A DNA stretch of 64,000 bases from Streptomyces sp. MMBL 11-1 (GCF_028622875.1 NZ_CP117709.1:3661001-3725000); one strand, 5' to 3'; shown: positions 28,877-38,358, numbered from the stretch's first letter. Made by a program: numbers and translations. Notes: generated by a model not told the origin, from the sequence alone.

Positions 28877-30676
28877 CTACTTCTCCGTGGGCTTCTCCGA
28901 AGCGCCCGCGCCCTTCGCGGCAACCGGCTTGCGCAGCTGGATGTTCAGCTCGCGCAGGCGGCTCTCGTCCAGCTCCGTCGGAGCGCCCATCATCAGGTCC
29001 TGGGCGTTGCCGTTGAGCGGGAAGGCGATCGTCTCGCGGATGTTCGGCTCGTCGGCGAGCAGCATCACGATGCGGTCGACGCCCGGGGCGATGCCACCGT
29101 GCGGCGGGGCGCCGAGACGGAACGCGCGGAGCATGCCCGCGAACTCGTGCTCGACGGTCTCACGGTCGTAGCCGGCGATCTCGAAGGCCTTGAGCATCAG
29201 CTCGGGCTCGTGGTTACGGATGGCGCCCGAGGACAGCTCGATGCCGTTGCAGACGATGTCGTACTGCCAGGCGAGGATGTCCAGCGGGTCCTTCTCCTCC
29301 AGGTCGGCGAGGCCGCCCTGGGGCATCGAGAAGGGGTTGTGCGAGAAGTCGACCTTCCCGGTCTCCTCGTCCTTCTCGTACATCGGGAAGTCGACGATCC
29401 AGCAGAACCGGAAGACGCCCTCCTCGAAGTGGCCGGCGCGCTTGGCGGCCTCGACCCGGACCGCCGACATGATCTTGGAGACCTCGTCGAACTCGCCCGC
29501 GCCGAAGAAGACGGCGTGACCCGGGACCAACGAGAGGCGCTCGGTGAGCGTCTTGACGTCGGTCTCGGTGAGGAACTTGGCGATCGGTCCGGCCAGCGCC
29601 CCGTCCTCACCCACGCGCACCCAGGCCAGGCCCTTGGCGCCGTGCTCGACGGCGTACTCGCCGAGGCCGTCGAAGAACTTCCGGGACTGGCCCGCGGTGT
29701 CCGGGACCGGCAGCGCGCGGACGTGCTTGCCCGCGAACGCCTTGAACCCGGAGTCGGCGAAGACGTCCGAGATGTCGACGAGCTCCAGCTTGGCGCGCAG
29801 GTCCGGCTTGTCGTTGCCGTACTTCAGCATCGACTCGCGGAACGGGATGCGCGGGAACGGCGAGGTGACCTCGCGGCCGTTGCCGAACTCGGTGAAGAGC
29901 TCGGTCATCAGCTTCTCGATCGGCTGGAAGACGTCCTCCTGCTCGACGAAGGACATCTCGACGTCGAGCTGGTAGAACTCGCCCGGGGAGCGGTCCGCGC
30001 GGGCGTCCTCGTCGCGGAAGCAGGGCGCGATCTGGAAGTAGCGGTCGAAGCCCGAGATCATCAGCAGCTGCTTGAACTGCTGCGGGGCCTGCGGCAGCGC
30101 GTAGAACTTGCCGGGGTTCAGCCGGGACGGGACGACGAAGTCACGGGCGCCCTCGGGGGAGGTCGCGGTGAGGATCGGGGTCGCCATCTCGTTGAATCCG
30201 AGGGCCACCATCTTGGAGCGGATGGAGGCGATCACGGCCGAGCGCAGCATGATGTTGCGGTGCATGCGCTCGCGGCGCAGGTCGAGGAAGCGGTACTCCA
30301 GGCGCCGCTCCTCGTTGACGCCGTCCTCGGTGTTGATCGTGAAGGGCAGCGGGCCGGCCTCGCCGAGCACCTCGACCTCGGTGACCTCGATCTCGATCTC
30401 GCCGGTGGGCAGCTCCGGGTTGACGTTGTCGGCGCCGCGCGCGGAGACCTTGCCGTCGATCCGGACGACGGTCTCCTTGGTGAGCTTCGCCAGCGCCTCG
30501 TTGCCGGGGGTACCGGGGCGGGCGACGAGCTGCACCAGACCGTAGTGGTCGCGCAGATCGATGAAGAGGATGCCACCCAGGTCTCGGCGATTGTGCAGCC
30601 AGCCGCTCAGCCGGACGTCGGTGCCGACGTCAGAGGCGCGGAGCTCGCCGCAGGTGTGGGACCTGTACCGATGCAT
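28877..30676 (-). CDS. aspS: Aspartyl-tRNA synthetase
   Basis: A 599-residue class II synthetase. The N-terminal OB-fold anticodon domain begins [18 protein letters not shown] ... [12 protein letters not shown]. Motif 2 lies around [24 protein letters not shown] and motif 3 in [18 protein letters not shown]. The bacterial-type GAD insertion is present, consistent with length. In actinobacteria lacking AsnRS or GlnRS this enzyme is often the non-discriminating form; that was not tested. Transcribed away from the SpoIIE-type gene and followed by a terminator and parS. Confidence 0.96.
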   Translation of the reverse strand: MHRYRSHTCGELRASDVGTDVRLSGWLHNRRDLGGILFIDLRDHYGLVQLVARPGTPGNEALAKLTKETVVRIDGKVSARGADNVNPELPTGEIEIEVTEVEVLGEAGPLPFTINTEDGVNEERRLEYRFLDLRRERMHRNIMLRSAVIASIRSKMVALGFNEMATPILTATSPEGARDFVVPSRLNPGKFYALPQAPQQFKQLLMISGFDRYFQIAPCFRDEDARADRSPGEFYQLDVEMSFVEQEDVFQPIEKLMTELFTEFGNGREVTSPFPRIPFRESMLKYGNDKPDLRAKLELVDISDVFADSGFKAFAGKHVRALPVPDTAGQSRKFFDGLGEYAVEHGAKGLAWVRVGEDGALAGPIAKFLTETDVKTLTERLSLVPGHAVFFGAGEFDEVSKIMSAVRVEAAKRAGHFEEGVFRFCWIVDFPMYEKDEETGKVDFSHNPFSMPQGGLADLEEKDPLDILAWQYDIVCNGIELSSGAIRNHEPELMLKAFEIAGYDRETVEHEFAGMLRAFRLGAPPHGGIAPGVDRIVMLLADEPNIRETIAFPLNGNAQDLMMGAPTELDESRLRELNIQLRKPVAAKGAGASEKPTEK

Positions 30677-30870
30677 CGTCGTTCATCCAGTCTTCGCGGT
30701 TCGGGGGTGCCCGGCGGATCAGGGCCCCTGGGAGTGGATCGAGCGTCCCCAGGCTACCGCCCGGGGACGGGACGCTTCATTTCCATTGACGCGGCGGCCC
30801 CGGCCGGATGCCGGAGCAGGCGGCGGACCCTCGGTGGCGTCCGCCGAGCACATCTTCCTAAAGTGGGGCA

Positions 30871-33081
30871 ATGCGCACCGAGGAAGTCCTGGCCGCGATC
30901 GCGACGGGCCTGTGGCGCTGGGACAACGCAGCCGGCACGGTCACGCTCGACGCGGAGGCGGCCCGGCTGCTGGGGCTGCCCGCCGAGCCCGGCAGCTACC
31001 GGGAGTCCACCGTGCGCTCCTGTTTCCACCCGGTCGACTGGAACGAGATCTACGCGGTGGTGAACCTCGCGGTCACCGAGGGCACCCTCGCCGAGGCGCG
31101 GCTGCGGATCGTGGACGAGCGCGGCCGGGTCCTCCGTACCGTGCGCAGCCGCTCCAAGCCGGTCGTCCCGCCGGGCCGGGACATCGGGAGTTACGTGCTC
31201 TACGGCACGCTCCAGGAGGTCGCCGAGCCGCAGCCCGGCTCCACCGACGCCGCCCACACGCCGATCACCGGGGACTGGCGGCGGTCCCGGGAAGCGTTCC
31301 TGCTGGACGCCGGCCGGGCGCTGGCCGAGGCCCGGTCCACCGCGGAGGTGCTGCGGGTCGCCGGATCGCTCTCCATGCCGGGCTTCTCCCCGGACGGTCT
31401 CGCGGTGTTCGGTTCCGCCGGGGAGCGGCTGACGATCATCGGGCAGCACGGGCACAACGCGGGGGACGAGGAGCCCTTCACCGACATGCCCCTGGAGACC
31501 GACTACCCGGCCGCCGAGGTCGTCCGCACCGGCCGCGCGATCTACCTCCCCTCCCCCGACGAGTACCACCGCCGCTACCCGGCCACCTGGCCGCTCGCCC
31601 GGCGCTTCGGACGACAGTCCTGGGCCTATCTGCCCCTGGTGTCCTCCGGCCGCACGATGGGCGCCTGGATGGCGGCGTTCCGGCATCCGGTGGCGTTCAC
31701 CCCGGACGAGCGCGCGGTGCTCTCGACGGTCGCCCGCATGCTCGCCCAGGCCCTGGCCCGTGCCGGGGTGGCCGAGACGGAACGCGAGCTGTCGCTCGGA
31801 CTCCAGCGCTCGATGATGCCGACCCTGGGCCCGGAGATCCCCGGCATGACGGTGGCCGCGCGGTACGTGCCGACCGGCGGCGGGCTCCAGGTGGGCGGCG
31901 ACTGGTACGACATGATCCCGCTGCCCAACGGCCGCATCGCCCTGGTCATCGGCGACGTCCAGGGCCACGACGTGCGGGCCGCCGGGCTGATGGGCCAGCT
32001 CCGCATCGCCCTGCGCGCCTACGCCTCCGAGGGGCACCGCCCGGACGCCGTGCTCGCCCGGGCCTCGCGCTTCCTGTCCGGGCTCACCGACGCGTACGAG
32101 AGCGTCGAGGGCGACGCGGATCCCGCGACGCCGCGCTTCGCGACCTGCCTGTACGCGGAGGTGGACCCGGAGGCCGGAACCCTGGACATCGCCCGCGCGG
32201 GCCACCCGGACCCGGTGGTGATCAGCGCCGACGGGACCGCGGTGATCCGGCAGACGGCCGGCGGGCTGCCGCTCGGGATCGAGACGGACTCCGACTACCC
32301 CACCACCCGGGTGGTCCTGGAGCCCGGCGAGACGATCATGCTGTGCACGGACGGCCTCATCGAGACCGGCGGGCACGACATGGCCACCGGCTGGTCCCGG
32401 CTGCGCCCGGTCCTGGAAGAGCCCGCCGACGACCTGGAACAGCTGGCCGACGCCCTGGTCCAGGCCGTGCACGGGCCGACCTCGCACTACACGACGGGGC
32501 CACTCGCGGACCGGCGGGAGGACGACATCGCGGTCCTGGTGCTGCGGCGGGAGAGCACCCCCGCCCGGAAGACGCCGCCGCGCCGCAGCGTCATGACCAT
32601 CGCGCAGGCCGAACCCGAGCGGATCTCGGTCGGCCGGCAGCTCGTGCGCGAACTGCTGCACGACTGGAGCGATCCCGAACAGGTCGACTCGGCGGTCCTG
32701 ATGCTCTCCGAGATGGCCACCAACGTGCTCGTCCACACGGACGGGGACGCGCTGATGGTGGCGGAGGTCTCCGGCGAACGGGGGGAGCGGCGGCTGCGCG
32801 TCGAGGTCGCCGACGCCAGCGACGAACTGCCGCACAAGAGGCGGCCGGGCGAGATGGCGTCCAGCGGGCGGGGCCTGGTGCTGATGGAGATGCTGGCGGA
32901 CGCGTGGGGGGTGGATCCGCGCGGGGCGGGGAAGTCGATCTGGTTCGAGCTGTACGAATCGGGCGAGCCGGATGAGCCGAACGAGTCGGATGAGTCGGAT
33001 GAGTCGGATGAGTCGGACGAGCCGTCGGATGGGTTGGACAGGCCGGGGGAGCCGGGGGAGTTCGCGGAGGCCGCGTCCTGA
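30871..33081 (+). CDS. PAS-GAF-PP2C (SpoIIE-like) phosphatase with HATPase domain
   Basis: A 736-residue regulator. Residues 1-110 are PAS-like (WRWDNAAGTVTLDAEAARLLGLP), about 140-310 GAF-like, and about 320-560 a SpoIIE-type PP2C phosphatase (GGDWYDMIPLPNGRIALVIGDVQGHDVRA; LCTDGLIE; DDIAVLVLR). Residues about 600-700 form an RsbW-type HATPase (LSEMATNVLVHTDG; SGRGLVLMEML). Such proteins act in partner-switching control of sigma factors by dephosphorylating anti-anti-sigma factors. The tail is a (Asp-Glu-Ser)n repeat. ATG at 30871. No sigma or anti-sigma partner is encoded nearby. Confidence 0.9.
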   Translation: MRTEEVLAAIATGLWRWDNAAGTVTLDAEAARLLGLPAEPGSYRESTVRSCFHPVDWNEIYAVVNLAVTEGTLAEARLRIVDERGRVLRTVRSRSKPVVPPGRDIGSYVLYGTLQEVAEPQPGSTDAAHTPITGDWRRSREAFLLDAGRALAEARSTAEVLRVAGSLSMPGFSPDGLAVFGSAGERLTIIGQHGHNAGDEEPFTDMPLETDYPAAEVVRTGRAIYLPSPDEYHRRYPATWPLARRFGRQSWAYLPLVSSGRTMGAWMAAFRHPVAFTPDERAVLSTVARMLAQALARAGVAETERELSLGLQRSMMPTLGPEIPGMTVAARYVPTGGGLQVGGDWYDMIPLPNGRIALVIGDVQGHDVRAAGLMGQLRIALRAYASEGHRPDAVLARASRFLSGLTDAYESVEGDADPATPRFATCLYAEVDPEAGTLDIARAGHPDPVVISADGTAVIRQTAGGLPLGIETDSDYPTTRVVLEPGETIMLCTDGLIETGGHDMATGWSRLRPVLEEPADDLEQLADALVQAVHGPTSHYTTGPLADRREDDIAVLVLRRESTPARKTPPRRSVMTIAQAEPERISVGRQLVRELLHDWSDPEQVDSAVLMLSEMATNVLVHTDGDALMVAEVSGERGERRLRVEVADASDELPHKRRPGEMASSGRGLVLMEMLADAWGVDPRGAGKSIWFELYESGEPDEPNESDESDESDESDEPSDGLDRPGEPGEFAEAAS

Positions 33082-33173
33082 GCCGCGCCCCTCGTGCTCC
33101 TGATCCTCGCGGCCGTGGCCCCGCGCCCCTGGCCTCCGGACCGCCCGGGCCCGACCCCGTAGCGGTTCCGTCC

Positions 33174-34325
33174 TCAAACGCCGGCCGGGCCGGATCCACC
33201 GCCGGGCGGGCCGACTCCTCCCGAGGCCGGGCCGGATCCGCCGCCGGGCGGGCCGGTGCCTCCCGGGGCCGCCGGGCCGGGCCGTGCCTCGTACCCCCTT
33301 CGCAGCTCGCCCAGGACCCCGAAGGCCGCCGCGCACAGGGGCACGGCCAGCAGCATGCCGAGCAGGCCCGCCACGCTCGCCCCCGCCGTCAGCGCGATCA
33401 TGATCATGGCGGGGTGCATCTGGACCGTACGGCTCTGGATCATCGGCTGGAGCACATGGCCCTCCAGCACCTGGACCGCGAGGACCACCCCCAGGGCCCA
33501 CAGGGCGATCACGAACCCCCGGTCGGCCAGCGCCACCAGCACCGCCACCGCGCCGGAGAGAAACGCCCCGAGGTACGGGATGTACGCGCCGACGAACACG
33601 AGCGCGCCGAGCCCCACCGCCCCGGGAACATCCAGGATCAGCAGGCCCACCGTGATGCACACGGCGTCGATCAGGGCGATGAACGTGGTGCCGCGCATGA
33701 AGCCCTCGACGGCCTCGAACGCCCGGCGGCCCATGGCCTCCACCTGCTCCCCAGTACCGCGCGGGGCCACCGAATGGGCCAGGTTCACCGCCCGGTCCGA
33801 ATCGCGCAGGAAGAAGAAGGTCAGCAGCAGGGCCAGCACACTGGTCGCCACCAGCGAACCGACCAGGCTGAGGCCGCTGAGCAGACCGCCCGCCGCGCTC
33901 GCCCCGAACTTCTCGAACAGGCTCTTCGCGTTGTCGGCCAGGTCGTCGACGTCCGTGGCCCCGGCGATGTCCAGATGGTCCACGACCCACTGACCAGCGT
34001 CCTTCAGCGAGTCGACGATCTGGGCACCGGAGTCGACGAGGGCGGTGACGACGATGTATCCGGCGCCGCCGACCACCGCGACGAGGGCCGCGCAGGTCAG
34101 CCCCGCGGCCAGCGACCGGTTGAGCCTGCGGGCGATGAGCCACCGGTGGACGGGCCCGAGCAGCGCGGTGCCGAGCAGGGCGAGCAGCACCGGGGTGACC
34201 GCGGTCTTGAGGACGACGACCAGCCAGATCGCGACGGCGGCGACGCCCACGACGAGCAGGACGACACCGCACCAGGCAGCCGCGCGGCGGGCGCTCTCGG
34301 GAAGGAGGGGCTGGGGTGCGGGCAC
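33174..34325 (-). CDS. AI-2E family transporter (TqsA/PerM-like)
   Basis: A 383-residue membrane protein with about eight predicted spans. It contains an AI-2E-type middle (LLTFFFLRDSD ... GTTFIALIDAVCITVGLLIL ... LVFVGAYIPYLGAFLSGAVAVLVAL) and ends in a disordered Gly/Pro/Ser tail. Family members export small molecules or ions; specificity is not predictable. GTG start at 34325 with GGAGG upstream. The pirin-aspS-AI-2E linkage is typical of the Streptomyces phiC31 attB locus. Confidence 0.87.
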   Translation of the reverse strand: MPAPQPLLPESARRAAAWCGVVLLVVGVAAVAIWLVVVLKTAVTPVLLALLGTALLGPVHRWLIARRLNRSLAAGLTCAALVAVVGGAGYIVVTALVDSGAQIVDSLKDAGQWVVDHLDIAGATDVDDLADNAKSLFEKFGASAAGGLLSGLSLVGSLVATSVLALLLTFFFLRDSDRAVNLAHSVAPRGTGEQVEAMGRRAFEAVEGFMRGTTFIALIDAVCITVGLLILDVPGAVGLGALVFVGAYIPYLGAFLSGAVAVLVALADRGFVIALWALGVVLAVQVLEGHVLQPMIQSRTVQMHPAMIMIALTAGASVAGLLGMLLAVPLCAAAFGVLGELRRGYEARPGPAAPGGTGPPGGGSGPASGGVGPPGGGSGPAGV

Positions 34326-34416
34326 CCTCCCACCCGATCACGGTGCGTGGCGCACGGCCCGTCCGCCGCCCCCGTACGGGTGACGGCGAGTCACCTGACG
34401 GAAGCGGCGGGAGGCG

Positions 34417-35151
34417 TCACATGCCGTGGACCGCGGGGACCGTACCCAGGCGGCCGGCCTGGAAGTCCTCGAAGGCCTGCCTCAGCTCGGCCTGACTGTT
34501 CATCACGAACGGTCCGTAGTGCGCCATCGGCTCCCGGATCGGGCGGCCTCCGAGGAGGACGACCTCCAGGTCCGGGGTGTTGCCGTCCTGCCGCTCGTCC
34601 GCGCGGACGGTCAGCGAGCCGCCGGCGCCGAACACCGCGGTCTGGCCCATCGCGACGGGGCGGCGCTCCGCGCCGACCGTGCCGCGTCCGGCCAGGACGT
34701 AGGCGAGGCCGTTGAAGTCCTCGCGCCACGGCAGGGTCACCTCGGCGCCGGGCCGGACGGTGGCGTGGATCATCGTGATCGGGGTGTGGGTGATGCCGGG
34801 GCCCTCGTGGCCGTCGAGTTCACCGGCGATGACGCGGAGCAGCGCGCCGCCGTCGGGGGAGGCGAGCAGCTGGACCTCGCCGCCGCGGATGTCCTGGTAG
34901 CGCGGGGCCATCATCTTGTCGGCCTTGGGCAGGTTCACCCAGAGCTGGAGGCCGTGGAAGAGCCCGCCGGACATGACGAGCGACTCCGGCGGGGCCTCGA
35001 TGTGCAGCAGGCCCGACCCGGCGGTCATCCACTGGGTGTCGCCGTTCTCGATGGTGCCGCCGCCACCGTTGGAGTCCTGGTGGATGAAGGACCCGTCGAT
35101 CAGGTACGTGACCGTCTCGAAGCCGCGGTGCGGGTGCCAGGGGGTGCCCTT
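34417..35151 (-). pseudogene. Pirin-like gene, 5' end removed by prophage integration
   Basis: About 244 codons remain, from [19 protein letters not shown] to the C-terminus. The cupin metal-binding residues (HPHRGFETV, and the later cupin region) are present, but the N-terminal part is missing because the phage joined at the TT core (35150-35151). The frame continues into phage DNA: ATG at 35187 on the minus strand would add a short phage-encoded N-terminus ([12 protein letters not shown]). A GTG within that stretch has GGGGGAA upstream. A shortened protein could therefore still be made; whether it functions is unknown. The matching 5' fragment should lie beyond the right end of the prophage. 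Confidence 0.85.
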
Positions 35152-35171
35152 CACTTCCCCCAGTTGGGGGC
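35128..35171. other. Hybrid att site (host-phage junction), phiC31 type
   Basis: The left half GTGCGGGTGCCAGGGGGTGCCC matches the B arm of the phiC31 attB in the pirin gene with one difference. A TT core follows at 35150-35151. The right half is a phage P' arm ending CAGTTGGGGG exactly as in phiC31 attP, but with CACTTCCCC in place of GAGTTCTCT. It is therefore a recombinant attachment site marking the left prophage edge. Confidence 0.9.
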
Positions 35172-35185
35172 GTAGGATCTCCCCC

Positions 35186-37003
35186 ATGACAACAGGAGTC
35201 GTGACCGGCGTGGACACGTATGCAGCGGCGTATGACCGGCAATCGGCAGAACGCGAAAACCGAAGCGCAGCAAGCCCAGCGACCCAGCGTAGCGCCAACG
35301 AAGACAAGGCGGATGCCGTTCGGGGCGAAGTCGAGCGCGACGGCGGACAGTTCCGGTTCATAGGCCATTTCTCCGAAGCCCCGGGAACGTCCGCCTTCGG
35401 TACCGCTGAGCGCCCCCACTTCGAGCGCCTGTTGAACGAATGCCGCGCCGGTCGCGTAAACATGATCATCGTTTACGACGTGTCCCGCTTCTCACGCCTT
35501 GACGTCATGGACGCAATTCCCATCGTGACGGAATTGCTGGGACTGGGCGTAACCATCGTGTCCGTTACGGAAGGCATCTTCCGCAAGGGCAACGTCATGG
35601 ACCTTATCCACCTGATCATGAGGCTTGATCAGGCGCATAAGGAATCGTCCACCAAATCGAAGAAGATTCACGACACGAAGAACCTTCACCGCGAATTGGG
35701 CGGGTACGTAGGCGGAAAGCCGCCTTACGGTTTCAAGTTCGTTTCCGTGCCCGTCGAGATCACGCGGAACGGCAAAACGTCCGTGATCGTGATTCAGAAA
35801 CTCGCCCACGACGACACCCCGACTTCCGGCCCCTTCGAGAATGAGCCGGACACGATTCGTTGGTGGTGGCGCGAAATCAAGGCGCATCGCGACCTTCCCT
35901 TTACCCAGGGAGCAAAAGCCAGCATTCACCCGGGCAGTCTGACCGGTCTGTGCAAGCGAATGCACGTCGATGGAGTCCCTACCCGGGGCGAGACAATCGG
36001 GAAGCGGACAGCGGCTAGCATCTGGGACGCTGCCGTTGTTAAGCGGATTCTGTCCGACCCGCGCATTGCTGGATTCGCCGCTGAAGTCCTGTACAAGAAA
36101 AAGCCCGATGGGACACCGACCACCAAGGTTGCGGGATACCGAATCCAGCGCGACCCGGTAACGCTCCGGCCCGTCATGCTCGAATGTGGCCCGATCATCC
36201 CGCCGGCTGAGTGGCACGAACTTCAGGAATGGCTACAGGGCAGGGGACGCGGCAAGGGGCTCAGCCGTGGGAAATCGGTACTGTCCGCCATGGAACGGCT
36301 TTACTGCGAGTGCACGAACACGATGACGTCGAAGAAGGAAGAGAACTCCGTCAAGGACTCTTACCGCTGCCGTCGCCGTAAGGCGCTTCCCGGTCAGCAC
36401 GAAGGCGACTGCACCATTTCCATGGCAGCGCTGGACAAGCACGTTGCCGACAAGGTCTTTGCCCGCATCAAGACCGCTGAGGGCGACGAAGAAACCTTGG
36501 CGATGCTGTGGGAAGCGACACGACGCTTCGGGAAGCTCACAGAAGCCCCTGAGACGTCCGGTGAGCGTGCTTCCCTTGTGGCGGAGCGCGCCGACGCTGC
36601 CCAGGCGCTAGAAGAGCTGTACGAAGACCGTGCGGCCGGTTCCTACGGCGGACCCATCGGCCGGAAGCACTTCCGCAAGGCTGAGGCAGCGGCAACGCTC
36701 CGGCTACAGGGTGCCGAAGAGCGCCTGACGGAGCTGGAAGCCAACGACGCCCCCGTGTTGCCCATCCGGCAATGGGTGCCCGAAGACCCGAACCTTGACC
36801 CGACCGGCAAGGGCTCTTGGTGGCACGCTGCCACGGTCGAAGACAAGCGCGTCTTCGTGGAACTGTTCGTTGACCGGATCACGGTCATCAAGGCCCCGAC
36901 CGGCAAGGGTGCGGGAACTCCCGTTGAGGACCGCGTGACGATCACGTTCGCGACTCCCCCGAAGGACGAAGACGAAGACGCCACCGAGGACGAAGCGGCG
37001 TAA
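35186..37003 (+). CDS. int: Large serine integrase, phiC31 Int family
   Basis: 605 residues, 8 shorter than phiC31 Int read from the equivalent ATG. Domains: catalytic resolvase fold at residues about 12-165 (YDRQSAER with nucleophile Ser20; [29 protein letters not shown]), recombinase domain at about 180-330 ([30 protein letters not shown]), zinc ribbon with YCECTNTM and RCRRRK...GDC, and a coiled coil near 470-530. A GTG at 35210 is the alternative start and would place the nucleophile at residue 12 as in the usual phiC31 numbering. It joins attP to the pirin attB; excision needs the directionality factor encoded at 60352. Confidence 0.97.
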   Translation: MTTGVVTGVDTYAAAYDRQSAERENRSAASPATQRSANEDKADAVRGEVERDGGQFRFIGHFSEAPGTSAFGTAERPHFERLLNECRAGRVNMIIVYDVSRFSRLDVMDAIPIVTELLGLGVTIVSVTEGIFRKGNVMDLIHLIMRLDQAHKESSTKSKKIHDTKNLHRELGGYVGGKPPYGFKFVSVPVEITRNGKTSVIVIQKLAHDDTPTSGPFENEPDTIRWWWREIKAHRDLPFTQGAKASIHPGSLTGLCKRMHVDGVPTRGETIGKRTAASIWDAAVVKRILSDPRIAGFAAEVLYKKKPDGTPTTKVAGYRIQRDPVTLRPVMLECGPIIPPAEWHELQEWLQGRGRGKGLSRGKSVLSAMERLYCECTNTMTSKKEENSVKDSYRCRRRKALPGQHEGDCTISMAALDKHVADKVFARIKTAEGDEETLAMLWEATRRFGKLTEAPETSGERASLVAERADAAQALEELYEDRAAGSYGGPIGRKHFRKAEAAATLRLQGAEERLTELEANDAPVLPIRQWVPEDPNLDPTGKGSWWHAATVEDKRVFVELFVDRITVIKAPTGKGAGTPVEDRVTITFATPPKDEDEDATEDEAA

Positions 37004-37015
37004 CGCACAGCGGGA

Positions 37016-37048
37016 AGGGTCGAGCCGGCTGAGGTTCGGCCCTTTTTC
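37016..37048 (+). terminator. Intrinsic terminator after int
   Basis: An 11-bp stem (AGGGTCGAGCC / GGTTCGGCCCT) with a 6-nt loop, followed by a run of T. It lies 13 bp after the int stop. Confidence 0.9.
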
Positions 37049-37133
37049 TGCCTTCATAATCGTTAGTTAGTCTAAGTAATAGTGACTCCGTCACGTCAGC
37101 GCCCAGGGGCAAGCCGTCTGACCAGCAAGTTGC

Positions 37134-37275
37134 GACGCTGTGACGTAGTGATCCATTTTCTTGAAACACATAAGAAAACTCTAAGGGCAACCCAGAATCG
37201 ACAACACTTCGTCACAGCGTCGCACGCCCGGTTCGCTGCTCAGAAGTCACCGACTCCCTTCATATAAGTAGGAGG
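37134..37275 (+). promoter_or_regulatory. Duplicated regulatory module, copy 1 (ahead of the tRNA/late region)
   Basis: A perfect 12-bp inverted pair, GACGCTGTGACG (37134-37145) and CGTCACAGCGTC (37210-37221), encloses an A-rich core containing ACATAAGA and CTCTAAGG. It is followed 24 bp later by the GTCACCGACTCCCTT promoter-like motif. Copy 2 lies at 58461-58594 with the same order of blocks. The 380-bp gap from int to the tRNA holds the int terminator, this module and nothing else recognised as coding. Confidence 0.75.
37246..37275 (+). promoter_or_regulatory. Phage promoter-like motif 1
   Basis: GTCACCGACTCCCTT followed by CATATAAGTAGGAGG. Closest gene downstream is tRNA-Lys, 108 bp on. 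The TAAGTAGG ending is shared with the copies at 49779 and, as CAAGTAGG, 58566. Confidence 0.65.
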
Positions 37276-37383
37276 GTGTTTCCGCACCGCGCATCTAGTC
37301 GCGAAACGCAACGGCGGTCAGAGTGCGCACCCTTCGGCCGGTCGCCCCCCTACTTCTCTCCTAGGGTTGAGCGTCCGGCGCAA

Positions 37384-37456
37384 GCTTCTGTAGCTCAGTT
37401 GGTAGAGCGGCCGGCTCTTAACCGGCTTGTCGTTGGTTCGAGTCCAACCGGAAGCA
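37384..37456 (+). tRNA. tRNA-Lys (anticodon CUU)
   Basis: A 73-nt cloverleaf: acceptor GCTTCTG/CGGAAGC (one G-T pair), D-arm GCTC-AGTTGGTA-GAGC, anticodon stem GCCGG/CCGGC with loop CTCTTAA (anticodon at 37417-37419), T-arm GTTGG-TTCGAGT-CCAAC, discriminator A. No encoded CCA. Phage-encoded; it would support AAG codons, which are frequent in the phage genes. Confidence 0.95.
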
Positions 37457-37531
37457 CGTCAGGAACGGCACGACTTGCGTATTGTGGTCGGGTGCCCGTG
37501 GCAGGGGTGATGTGGTTCGCCTGCCTTCATG

Positions 37532-37625
37532 GCGATACGGAGTACCGACTATGGCGTGGTCGGTTGCGCGTGAGCGTATGCAGGGATCTTCGGATGCCTG
37601 ACCGGTTCGAATCCGGACTATCGCA
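37532..37625 (+). other. tRNA-like fold of uncertain status
   Basis: A T-arm-like CCGG-TTCGAAT-CCGG, 6 bp of acceptor-like pairing (GCGATA/TATCGC), a hairpin ACCGAC...GTCGGT and an extra-arm-like hairpin with a UUCG loop can be drawn, but no standard 7-nt anticodon loop is found. Either a decayed tRNA or a tRNA-like phage RNA. Confidence 0.3.
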
Positions 37626-37686
37626 CAGGGGCGCGTACGGCGTTGATCGTGGCGGCGCGCTCGACCACTTGAAAGGGGCTGGGCCC

Positions 37687-37923
37687 ATGAGCGGGTACAC
37701 GTGGGCTTGGCTGGGTTGGCTGGGCGCGTTCGTTGCCATTGAGGGTAAGGCGCTCTTCAACAAGTCCCCTGGGGACACGCTGAGCGAGCACGTGTGGCGT
37801 TGGTTCGCTACTGCCCAGGGTTCTACCGGTACGCCTAGCGGCTGGGTCCGCATACGGCGTTTCAGCCTTCTCGCCTTCATGGGTTGGCTCACTGTGCACT
37901 TCCTGACTGGGGGCCGTTTCTAA
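37687..37923 (+). CDS. Small phage membrane protein of unknown function
   Basis: A 78-residue protein (MSGYTWAWLGWLGAFVAIEG ... SLLAFMGWLTVHFLTGGRF) with one N-terminal and one C-terminal hydrophobic segment and a basic middle. The ATG is preceded by GAAAGGGG at good spacing. The open frame extends far upstream but runs through the tRNA-Lys, so the longer form is rejected. It lies between the tRNAs and the packaging genes; a membrane role in infection or exclusion is possible but not shown. Confidence 0.7.
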   Translation: MSGYTWAWLGWLGAFVAIEGKALFNKSPGDTLSEHVWRWFATAQGSTGTPSGWVRIRRFSLLAFMGWLTVHFLTGGRF

Positions 37924-37941
37924 CCTACTCGCGTGAGTAGC
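37924..37941. promoter_or_regulatory. Conserved inverted repeat 1 (putative repressor operator)
   Basis: CCTACTCGCGTGAGTAGC, one mismatch from the 18-bp consensus CCTACTCRCGTGAGTAGG, directly after the small membrane protein stop codon. The phiC31 repressor is known to bind a family of conserved inverted repeats. Confidence 0.7.
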
Positions 37942-38010
37942 CTGGATCGGCTCGAAGGGTAGGGGGGTGCCTGCCTGGGGCGCGCCCCCTTGAGATAGGG
38001 GGGGGTGCCC

Positions 38011-38358
38011 ATGCGTACACGTTGCCTTGATTGCCGGGGGTGGGCTACCCACAACGGGCGTTGCGCGCTGCACCACTCGAACTACAACGCACAGCGCAGT
38101 GTGAAGAGCCACGCTAAGCGGCGTGCTGCCATCGCACGGGGGAACAACGCTGCGGCTAAGCTTCGGCGCGCTGTGCGTAAGGCTGTGGGTGCTGAGTGCC
38201 GCATGTGCATGGGCTTCTTCCTGCCTAGTCAGTTGGATATCGACCACATCAAGCCCCTTGCATTGGGTGGCGAAGATGTTGAATCGAATGTCCAGGCTCT
38301 TTGCAAGCGTTGCCACAAGACGAAGACCGCAATGGATTTCGGAAAGCGCCCGTTCTAG
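38011..38358 (+). CDS. HNH endonuclease (packaging-associated)
   Basis: A 115-residue protein with an N-terminal Cys/His cluster (CLDCRGWATHNGRCALHH) and a C-terminal HNH fold (CRMCMGF ... LDIDHIKPLALGGEDVESNVQALCKRCHKTKT), in which DHIKPL supplies the catalytic His and the Cys pairs bind zinc. In many cos-type phages an HNH protein encoded next to terminase is needed for cleavage of packaged DNA; the position here fits that role. ATG with a G-rich ribosome site just upstream. Confidence 0.88.
   Translation: MRTRCLDCRGWATHNGRCALHHSNYNAQRSVKSHAKRRAAIARGNNAAAKLRRAVRKAVGAECRMCMGFFLPSQLDIDHIKPLALGGEDVESNVQALCKRCHKTKTAMDFGKRPF

Noticed and set aside
30754..34341. 1195-codon minus-strand open frame
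   Set aside because: Antisense to the SpoIIE-type phosphatase and out of frame with the AI-2E gene; repetitive low-complexity translation, no domain.
37082..37267. 61-codon open frame in the int-tRNA gap
   Set aside because: It lies across the duplicated regulatory module, shows no ribosome site and has no counterpart in the second module copy.
37276..37923. 215-codon open frame containing the small membrane protein
   Set aside because: The first part runs through the tRNA-Lys gene; only the 78-residue part after a good ribosome site is kept.
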